This document shows positions 56,331 through 64,000 of a stretch of 64,000 bases of DNA, piece after piece (within the stretch, counting starts at the first letter, position 1; every line of letters begins with the position of its first letter). The notes below the pieces were generated by a model. The model saw only the letters and a program-made list of their open reading frames with translations, did not search any database and was not told where the DNA came from. The translations under genes were made by a program, and so were the position numbers. Source of the stretch: Turnera subulata (lineage: Eukaryota > Streptophyta > Magnoliopsida > Malpighiales > Passifloraceae); the NCBI GenBank assembly GCA_028386065.3, contig JAKUCV010006784.1:45383-109382 (forward strand), given 5' to 3'.

Positions 56331-56933
56331 GTATCCTCATCGACCATGCATCGATCTTTTTCATCTCCCTGCACATTAGAAAGCAAGCCAAATCATATTC
56401 TTTTCTTGGTTAAGCTAGGTGCTGCTTCATTCCGCAGGAAGTATATATAAAATGTAATTAAAAATAATTACATCGACTAATCATTATAGATCCAACAAAT
56501 CATAGCATTATTCCTGGGTTGCTTACGCAAAAACTTGTAATGTTGATGTGTTTGGCTATAGTGCAACAGTAGGTTATTCGGATCTTCTAAGTAGAATAAG
56601 ACAAAGGGAAGCATAACACGAAACAACAATTTTGAGCTTGTTAAAATCAGCCTGAATCTTAGCTAGCTTACAAGGTTACCTGAAACCAACTAGGTATCAA
56701 CAACCAAACAAAACAACCAAATAATCGCTGCCTTAAAAACAGAAGCAGAATGATAGTCATCCCTGTTCATAACATCTATCACATAATGTTAAATGAAATT
56801 CATGCAAACGATATATATGTCACCGGAGACTTACCATGGTCGTCTGGTAGATCGTTGCTCCGATATTTGAAACTCTTAGCCGGCATACCATCATTTCTTC
56901 CTCTTCTTCCTCCTCCTCTCCTGAAGAGATCAT
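56331..56933 (-). pseudogene. Host unit 4: minus-strand gene, exon 1 intact, exon 2 truncated
   Basis: Exon 1 (56835-56933) encodes 33 residues, MISSG, eight Glu, then VSNIGATIYQTTM, ending at a donor GTAAGT. Its phase matches the exon 2 frame seen in unit 3, so this is probably the ancestral frame. Exon 2 survives only as about 40 bases (56334-56376), cut off by the deletion that joins it to the TOPLESS-like fragment. A TATATGGAG/AGTATATGG stretch near 57050 is a weak promoter candidate. Confidence 0.4.
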
Positions 56934-56999
56934 AGCTAACAGGTAAATATTTTTCTCGCTTGTAAAGGCTTTACAGAGGAAAAGGATTGCTTTTATACA

Positions 57000-57540
57000 T
57001 GTACTGAGACTCCTAGACCTCCTCATAGACCTCCTCAGTACAAGTTCAGAGTATATGGAGATTGTGATTACTTATGACCCCCTAAACCTCAAGTGAGGGC
57101 ATATTTATATGACAGCGATAGACTTCTCACTGTGAGGGACAACCTGTATACACTTGTAGTAATCCAACTGTAAATTATTAGTGAACTTGCATATACTTAT
57201 GGATAGTGGTTAATAATCGGGTTTTTGGTACGGATGGTATCCATATTTTAGTGATTGAGACAATCGTGTACCTAAAACTTTTGCCGAGACAATTATGTAC
57301 CTGGAGTTGTTGCCGGCAGGTCAGTCAGGGGTCTCGGGCGGGGCTAAACTTACGTTGTTAAGTCTTATCCATGCATGCCTGCTCGTCTTATCCGGGTGGT
57401 TGGTAAAACCTGTGACTCAAGTCCAAATTAAGCTTGTACAGATTTTCAAAATAAATAAAAACTTGTAATGAGTTAGAAAATGGAAAATACATTTTCATAA
57501 TTCTATCCCTAAACCTGGATGCTAGCCGATAGATAAATCT
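57000..57540. repeat. Upstream repeats of host unit 4
   Basis: No gene. 57344-57410 recurs almost identically at 63937-64000, marking the start of another unit copy at the right edge. Confidence 0.55.
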
Positions 57541-57900
57541 TTTTTTTTTTTTTTAATACTAACGAGTGTGGTTTTGTTGATGAACTGAAATCAAGTTAAC
57601 AAGCCATAGGCTGGCGAAGTCACGTACAATGTATGCAAGAAGACTCCAAAATCAAAATAAAATAAGTAGCACTACACTATATAGTTACAATAAAGAAGAA
57701 TAAAATTCCTAGTAACGCCCTTCCAATTCTTCTCAGTTTCAGCATCACTGTGGCTAGCTACACCGTAAGGGAAAGTTAGGTGTAAAACCGATGCTGCATG
57801 CAAACAATTATGCATTGATGACAGTAGAGGAACCCATATAAGCAGAATCATCCGAGCAAGAGATCCAGTGAGTCATCCGAGCAGTAGTGCCTCGAGACAC
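57541..57900 (-). mobile_element. Truncated LINE tail, minus strand
   Basis: T-run at 57540-57555, then minus-strand sequence ending in a reading frame with HLTFPYGVASHSDAETEKNW, matching the C-terminus of plant L1 ORF2 (compare FPFSAS...KNWR in other copies). The 5' end is approximate. Confidence 0.6.
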
Positions 57901-58416
57901 AGAACAAAATTATGCCTGCGAAATTACAGTTTACTAACTTCAATTTTGTGGAAATTTATCTGAAGTTCTGAACATCAGTCGAAATATTTTGAGAATAGAT
58001 ATCCATCCATTATGTGCAGTCGCAGACACATTTATATATATTAAAAAGGTATATAGATATAGGTCTGACAATCACAAGTGAATTTATTTATTAGATAAGT
58101 ATATTTACAACACACTATACAAATTAAGAAACGCATATTAACATGAATCAAACTCGAGCATGGGTGCATTGCAATGATCAAGATGATGGATTTCGTTTCA
58201 TTAATTAGTCATTGCAGCTTCTCATGAACCAAAGGATCAGTTCATATATTCATATATACATACAATATTCTTCATAAGTACAAAATAAGCAACAACATTT
58301 GTCTACGACCATTTAGAATTTTTTCCCATATGCCTGGCTGCAACTAGTGCTGCTTTGTTAAGATCCAGAAGCCTTTATTCCAACTTGAAGTTGAAAATGA
58401 AGTATTCCTTGCTCTG
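57901..58416. other. AT-rich gene-free stretch
   Basis: Nothing recognised apart from TA-rich words near 58030 and 58250. GTTAAGATCCAGA-GCCTTTA occurs twice (58364 and 58416), a short local duplication. Confidence 0.4.
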
Positions 58417-58542
58417 TTAAGATCCAGATGCCTTTACTGCAGGAACCACCACTGCAATCTTGAAGAAGCAGGCTATGGTGACCCCTAGCATTGGTGGCTT
58501 TATCATGGCCCAGAAGAAGAGCGAATCATCATGCCTCGCCAT
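58417..58542 (-). CDS. Small hydrophobic ORF, possible single-pass membrane peptide (41 aa)
   Basis: ATG at 58542, TAA at 58417-58419. The product starts MARHDDSLFFWAMIKPPMLG, followed by a hydrophobic stretch (VTIACFF then IAVVVPAV) long enough to cross a membrane, and ends KASGS. The ATG overlaps the TGA of an upstream exon-like frame (58543-58690, after the acceptor GTTTTAG), which reads PHEDYVRTECNSNECFKENA. The two may belong to one spliced or bicistronic transcript. I recognise no family; it could be chance. Confidence 0.35.
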   Translation of the reverse strand: MARHDDSLFFWAMIKPPMLGVTIACFFKIAVVVPAVKASGS

Positions 58543-58867
58543 CACTTAGATGTTACTTCATTTGAGTAAAACGTCTGAGTGAATCGGTCTGCATTCTCCT
58601 TGAAGCATTCATTTGAATTACACTCAGTCCTGACATAGTCTTCATGGGGATTCGAGCTTCCAATGTAAGGAGACACCGGAGCCTAAAACAGAAGCATAAC
58701 CATCGTGAACGTATATGCTTTTATGAAAAACATACCAAACAGTTATTTATGAAATCATTCGATTGTGACCAAATGATGATGCCAAAAAATATATTATCGT
58801 CACGTAATCATATCTACCATAGCTAATTAATCACTGAAATGCATGATAGATATATAGCTAGTGACCT

Positions 58868-58965
58868 ACCAAAGGTTTCTGGTAACTCGTTAATCCGATA
58901 TTTCAAACTCTTATCCGCCACACCATATCTATTTCGTCCTCTCCTCCTTCCCCTTCTTCCTCCAT
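58868..58965 (-). pseudogene. Host unit 5: first exon of a minus-strand gene
   Basis: ATG at 58965 gives an acidic start, MEEEGEGGEDEIDMVWRIRV, then a TGA; in another frame KSLKYRINELPETFG matches the alternative frame of units 2-4. It ends at a donor (TTTG then GTAGGT). Related to the acidic exon of units 2-4, with different downstream exons. Confidence 0.35.
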
Positions 58966-59015
58966 GGGAATCACCACAGCTGATGGTAATTAAGTGTATT
59001 GATTGTGATGTTTTT

Positions 59016-59564
59016 TTATGCTAAATTGGTTGTGTTGTTGTTGTTGTAAGAATTGCATGCTTTTATCGTCTTACCCTTTACGTCCAAATGCACCTTGTTT
59101 AATTTCTGAGGAAGAGGTTGTTGGACCGGTTGTTGGACATGCTGCTGGAAAGGCTGAGCCTGTTGCCTTGTGTTGATGCCATTATCAATAGTGTCGAACT
59201 GGCAGCAGGTGTCTAAGTCCAGTTCTGGCTCAGGGGCTCTCGGCATATTGAAGTTCATTGTCTTTTCCCCGACTCTCAGTGTCACTCTTCTTTCCTCAAC
59301 ATCTATCAATGCTCTGGCCGTGGCAAGAAACGGTCGCCCCAAAATAATAGGTGTATGGGCATCTAACTCCATATCTGTGACCACAAAATCAATAGGTATG
59401 AGGAAGTCACCAACCCTTACAGGTACATCTTCTAATACACCAGCAGGATGTACAAGCGACCGGTCAGCAAGCTGGATTTTCATCCTTATGGTCTTGATGT
59501 TCCCAAGGTCCATATCTCGAGCGGTGGAAAGTGGCAGCAGGCTGACACTTGCCCTAAGTCGCAT
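59016..59564 (-). pseudogene. Athila protease, frameshifted from gag
   Basis: The frame picks up at SVSLLPLSTARDMDLGN and continues through the retropepsin body: DFLIPIDFVVTDMELDAHTP, then IILGRPFLATARALIDV. A one-base deletion in a G run near 59552 (LCDLG then QVS instead of ASVS) separates it from gag. The active site here is DLG, as usual in Athila. The element is broken off shortly after, before reverse transcriptase. Confidence 0.75.
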
Positions 59565-61342
59565 AGGGCTCCTTCAATCTTCTTGCTCCCTACATGACAT
59601 GGTATTGTGAAGCTCCCTGGGTCTGGGCATTTCTTGGGCGGTGGATGTTGGATTAGAGTGCTCTCACGGGACATCATAGTGGGTTGCTTTTCCAATTTGG
59701 CCTTGTAGTATACTTCTGGATATTGAAGAGGAGGATGATATGGTTTGACAGTCTGGGGTTGTTCCTCTACCTTCTTCGTGCCTACAGGCTCAGTGACGGG
59801 CTCAGCCTGTGTCTGAACTGTACGTTCCAAGCTCGATGTTGGTGCTGTCAGTTCTACAGCGTCAGGCTGTCTTGGTGCTGTAGCCTCTAACTCCTCTTTC
59901 TTGCGAAGTGTCACTGCATTGCAATGTTCAACCCTTTGATTCTCCACCGGTTTTCCTGGAAGGGCTCCTTGCTGGTTAGTAGACATTGAGGCTTGTTGGG
60001 CAATTTGATTTTCGAGGATCCTGCTGTGGGATTTAATTTGAGAAATTTCCTCGCTCATTTTGTTTTGGTTTGCCAAGATGGACTGCAGCATGTTCATCAT
60101 GTCGGTGTTGCTGCCTTGTTGTCCCACCTGGTTCTGCCTCTGGTATTGGGGCTGTGCGCCTTGATTCTGCCTTTGGTACTGGGGCTGTTGTGGGGCTCTT
60201 TCTTCGCCTGGTCCTCTCCAAGAGAAATTTGGGTGATTCCTCCATGATGGATTGTAGGAGTTTCCAAATTGGTTTTGCTTCTGCTGGATGAAGTTGGCTT
60301 GCTCAGAATCACATTCGGTGAAGAGGGGGCAGCTGGTTGTGTTGTGCGGTCCTCCACAGCCTTCACAGTCTGAGGCTGTGACTGAGGCTGTGGCTGCCTT
60401 GACATGAGCAGTCCCCAACTGTTTCCTGAGTGCTTCAATCTCTGCTTCCAGCTTGGTCACTCGATCTACTTCAATGAGGCCAGGGGATTTGACTCCCCTG
60501 ACTTGGGTTTTTCTTCTGGACAGGGCTTCAAGAATGGCCACGCCGTCATTATAGTCCTTGTCCAAGAATGCACCGTTGGCCATTTTGTCCAAGGTGTTTT
60601 GGTCTTCATCACTCAGGCCGCAATAAAATTGCTCAAGCTGCACGGCTTCATCAATCCTGTGGTTTGGGCACCTTCTGAGCAGTCCCTTGAATCTCTCCCA
60701 AGCGTCACGAATGGATTCGTCATAACGCTGGGAGAAACCGATGAGTTGCTGCCTCAAGCTTGCAGCTTTGCTTGACGGGTGATACTCCTTCAAGAAGGCC
60801 CTGACTAGGCTGTCCCAGTCTGTGAAATGGCCTGCCTCATGATTGTTGAGCCATTCAAATGCTGTGTCTCTGAGTGAGAATGGGAATACTCTCATGTATA
60901 GCTGCTCCTTGGTCATTCCGGCTATGTTCACAGTGCTACACACTCGCAGAAAATTCTGCAAGTGCGAGTTTGGGTCTTCTGAGGGCAGGCCTCCAAATGT
61001 GCGCCTCTCCAACATGCTGAGCAGATTTGTTCTGATTTCATAGGGGGCGTCTACATCTGGAATGGCGATGCTGTTGTGGATGATGGTGGTTGGTGGTTGT
61101 AGGAGCTGGGACATGGGGATGTAAGGTCGCACAGGCTGAGCCTGTTCAACCTCTGGGTGCGCTCCTTCATTGAGTCTGTTCGCCATTGTTTGTTGTTTCT
61201 GTTTGCTCTTCTTGCGAAATTCACGGGCTGTCCTTTCAATCTCCTGGTGGAAGGTTAGAGATGGCTTCTTGCTCCTGGTTTGGGGCATGCACCACCTGAA
61301 AGCTTCGACTTGGAAAAAGAAAAAAAAAAGGGTAAGTAACAA
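59553..61342 (-). pseudogene. Athila gag
   Basis: About 600 codons. The retrotransposon gag core is at residues 100-250 (NFLRVCSTVNIAGMTKEQLY, LLRRCPNHRI). A CCHC-like motif CEGCGGPHNTTSC lies near residue 325. A Gln-rich low-complexity region with a duplicated QPQYQRQNQ unit (380-410) and a coiled-coil-like stretch (MLQSILANQNKMSEEISQIK) follow. It then runs into the protease, which is out of frame. The natural start is probably MPQTRSKK (residue 19), after the poly-Phe codons of a T-run. Confidence 0.8.
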
Positions 61343-61389
61343 AAAGTCTAATAAGTCGGAAATAAAAAGTAAAAAGATTCAAACGCCAG

Positions 61390-61407
61390 TCCCCGGCAAC
61401 GGCGCCA
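61390..61407 (-). other. tRNA-Asp primer-binding site of the Athila element
   Basis: Minus strand TGGCGCCGTTGCCGGGGA, six bases from the LTR end. This is the hallmark site of Athila elements and differs from the site used by the other LTR families here. Confidence 0.9.
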
Positions 61408-61413
61408 AAAACT

Positions 61414-63602
61414 TGATGCGTGCTGTGTAATTTCCTGCAAGTGCACAGGGTTGTTGTAGTGCGTATCAAGGTCGTATCCACAGGGACTGGGTGGAATCCG
61501 TTTTCCTTCTATCTTAGACTAATTAGACTTGAAAGCAATTAAACGGTGATGGATTTGGTGAATAATTATTAAGAAGCAAAATAAACAGTAAAATAAATGT
61601 AACAATAGACTAAATGAGGGAGAGATCAGGAATGGTGAATTCTTAGGCATCCGGGATCCACATGTCCTGATTTGTGCTCACGAACTGCTCTACAGCCTCA
61701 GTCACAGACTGACACTGTGATGAGGCTGTGACTAATGAGATGTCTTGCCGGGGCTCCCAACCTAAGGTACTATCAACGGCTTTCGATCTTATTAATAGTT
61801 CCTTAAGCTTCCATCTACCCCCTGTCACTAGAGCAGACGTCCACTTAGGGATGAAGTTTAATGTTGGTGCTGGTTCCCACAGCCTCTCCTTACCTTCTTT
61901 CGAATGCTTAAGGAGTGAAGGTTGACTATTGTAGGTCTAGCACTCCTGGCTTCTCCTTTCGGTCCTTCGCCAGGTTGCTACTAAATAAGAATATGCTACC
62001 CAATAATCAATCAAGAATCAAACTAGGAATGGTGTTATCTCTTGACTCGTACTGTCACAGAGTGAGGCTGTGCTTGCTACAGCTTGGCACTGTCGACAGC
62101 AAAATACACTGTGACAGGCTGAGGCTATGCTGGGCACAGCCTGAGGCTGTGGACGGCAAAAGGTCAATTACAAAGATTGGTTCTTACAGGCGCTCTCAAC
62201 CTATACTGAACCCATTTGTTTTCACTCACAGGTTCCTCCCAAGGTTCTCATATTTCAAGTGCTTTCGCATGGGTCAAACTCAAGGGGGATGAAGATTTGG
62301 TGTTGAGGCTAATTCCTCACCTAGTTTCTAATTCTGTCACGAGTTAAAAACTAAGGTTTGGTTGTTGTTTTTCTGGTGACTAAGGTTTCTCCTTTCGGTT
62401 CTTCACCTAGCTACCTGAGTTCATGCATTGGTTTGATCAGAACCTAAACATGGATTAACAACTCAACAACTAAAGCAAGAAAGAGGGGGTTAAAAACTGG
62501 AGCAGTTTATTAAACACAAATCGAATACATGTTTCCCCCTTCAACCTAAGAAGGGGTCGTTTAGTTCATAACTGGAATTACAAAAACGATGGAGGTATGG
62601 GATGTCATGGTGTTTTCGAGTGAACTGAGAGTGAGGGCAACACGATTTCTGCCCAGAAAGGCTGCAGAATCGTGTTTTCCCTTAGTTCCCTGAATTCTGG
62701 GTTTTCTTCTCAGCTCCAATCGATGACTCGATGCCCTCTGTCGCCTGCCCTTCTTCCCTTTTGTAGGGTGCATCCCCTTTGGTCTCCTTCTCCCCTCGTT
62801 GCTGGAAAGCTCCTTCTTGTCTGGGCAAGTGGTTCTGATTATTCTCCGATCTTGTTTCTGTGTGTCAGAGCAGGGAGCGTGATGGGCAGCAATTGGTGGC
62901 TTGTGAGTTCCAAGGCGCCTCCTTTTACAGAGGATAATTCTAGTTTAAGAAGATTCCTAGGTGGCATGTGAGTTCCAAGGCGCCTCCTTTTGCAGAGGAT
63001 AATTCTAGTTTAAGAAGATTCCTAGGTGGCATGTGCCCATTTCTCCTTTTCCTTCAAACGTGCTCTGAGAATGTTAGGGGAATAATTGTTTATGTTGGTG
63101 GGGTGGAAAGTGCAAGTGGCGACAACTTTTATATTCCCTTGTACTTCCTGGGTTTTTGCAGAATGCACAACCTCACGCTGTGGCTGAGGCTGTAAGGGTT
63201 CTTTCCCAAATTCTCCCTTTAATTGGTTCCTGCTCCTTTTTCCAATGGTGAGATGACTTGAGGACTTCCTGGATCTGGTGAGTGCAATGTGATTCAATGA
63301 AAACTCGGTGATCCAGGGGTGGTTTGAGGTTGCTTGCTGGGTTCTTGTTGAACGACAGCCTCAAGGACAGGCTTACAGGCTCTGTCACAGGCTCACGCAG
63401 TGACTGAGGCTGTATCTTCAAATTCTTCAATGAAATCCTCTTGATTTGGCCAAAATATACCTGAAACCACTAATCATACAGTAAGGGATGTAAATTGGAG
63501 GAATATGATGGAATATTGCATATTAGGCATATAATCATGATGAATTGAGAACGATTTGAGTACAAAATTATGCCTTCAACTATGCATATTTCACATGCAT
63601 CA
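61414..63602 (-). repeat. 5' LTR of the Athila element (2.2 kb)
   Basis: Minus strand TGATGCATGTGAAATATGC to CACGCATCA. It contains a 65-bp tandem duplication (62902-62966, 62967-63031) and many copies of the word TGAGGCTGT or its complement. No gene. Confidence 0.8.
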
Positions 63603-63619
63603 GATAGATATTGGTATCA

Positions 63620-63790
63620 CACAAAGAATAAAGCGTGTGGTACAGCGTGCTGCATTCCCTTTAAACCCCAAGGTCCAGGTTTCGAGTCGTGGTGGAAGCG
63701 GGTGTATGAAAATTGTGCTATTGGTAGTGGTCCACCTCACAAGGGTGACGCATCGAGCCACCGGTGAATACCATGTTGGTGTAGACGTGT
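63620..63790 (+). mobile_element. Possible tRNA-derived SINE fragment
   Basis: GGTACAGCGTGCTGCA and GGTTTCGAGTCG are spaced like A and B boxes of a Pol III promoter. No clear tail or target duplication was found, so this is tentative. Confidence 0.3.
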
Positions 63791-64000
63791 AGTTGATAAA
63801 ATCTGTGTGTAATAGATACACCAGGATATTATAATGTTTATATGAAGGAAAAAAAAAAAACCATTTAAAGAAGGTGCTTGGTGAAATCTGTGACTCGGAC
63901 AAATTAAGTTTAAGTTTTTCTCTGTCTTATCTAAACTTACGTTGTTAAGTCTTATCCATGCATGCCTGCTCGTCTTATCCGGGTGGTTGGTGAAACCTGT
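63791..64000. repeat. Host-unit upstream repeat at the window edge
   Basis: 63937-64000 repeats 57344-57410 with very few differences. No gene. Confidence 0.6.

Larger units (their letters stand above)
59030..63602 (-). mobile_element. Athila-type gypsy element, 3'-truncated
   Basis: Minus strand: 5' LTR (61414-63602), tRNA-Asp primer-binding site, gag and protease. Reverse transcriptase, integrase and the 3' LTR are absent. The junction with host-unit sequence is at about 59030. The primer-binding site and gag/protease features fit Athila. GATAG (63603-63607) would be the right-hand target duplication, but its partner was lost with the 3' end. Confidence 0.85.

Overview
The window is nuclear DNA from a flowering plant, most likely a eudicot. 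It is packed with LTR retrotransposons of the Tekay, Athila and copia types, L1-type LINEs, a SINE, TRIMs, a Mutator-like MITE and a CACTA-like insertion. There are also remnants of intron-containing genes. I see no operons, ribosome binding sites, CRISPR arrays or prokaryotic genes. The species cannot be named from the sequence.

Layout. (1) 1-10018: tandem array of a minus-strand LTR element (internal, LTR, internal, LTR). It lacks gag and pol but carries two plus-strand ORFs, each behind its own TATA box; one contains a piece of LINE-type endonuclease domain. (2) 10019-13138: first copy of a host repeat unit, badly decayed, with a SINE. (3) 13139-31830: nested stack. A minus-strand LINE appears to be split by a copia element, which is split in frame by a Tekay chromovirus with a 5-bp target duplication; a 0.3-kb hairpin sits between that duplication and the Tekay end. 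(4) 32221-33176: TRIM with a palindromic 5' LTR and a CACTA-like insertion. (5) 34297-36340: second host unit. (6) 36341-46780: plus-strand LINE with RNase H, split by a young, coding-intact copia element (40108-45250). (7) 46780-57540: third and fourth host units, invaded by LINE tails, a Mutator-like MITE, an RNase H LINE and a tandem TRIM. (8) 57541-64000: LINE tail, a fifth host unit holding a small membrane-protein ORF, and a truncated Athila element with its 5' LTR.

How it fits together. The only long intact protein gene is the 1342-aa copia polyprotein on the minus strand; nearly every other transposon gene is broken by stops, frameshifts, deletions or insertions. The host units repeat in a fixed order: a plus-strand gene remnant, a minus-strand gene with an acidic first exon, then shared upstream repeats. 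Units 3 and 4 also carry spliced remnants resembling the N-terminal domain of TOPLESS co-repressors. The cluster looks like a tandemly duplicated host locus swollen by transposons.

The two most interesting signals are the antisense-ORF element at the left edge and a shared non-canonical primer-binding site, TGGTAGCGGAGC or one base off it. That site is used by gypsy, copia and TRIM elements alike and suggests a changed initiator-tRNA acceptor stem in this lineage.
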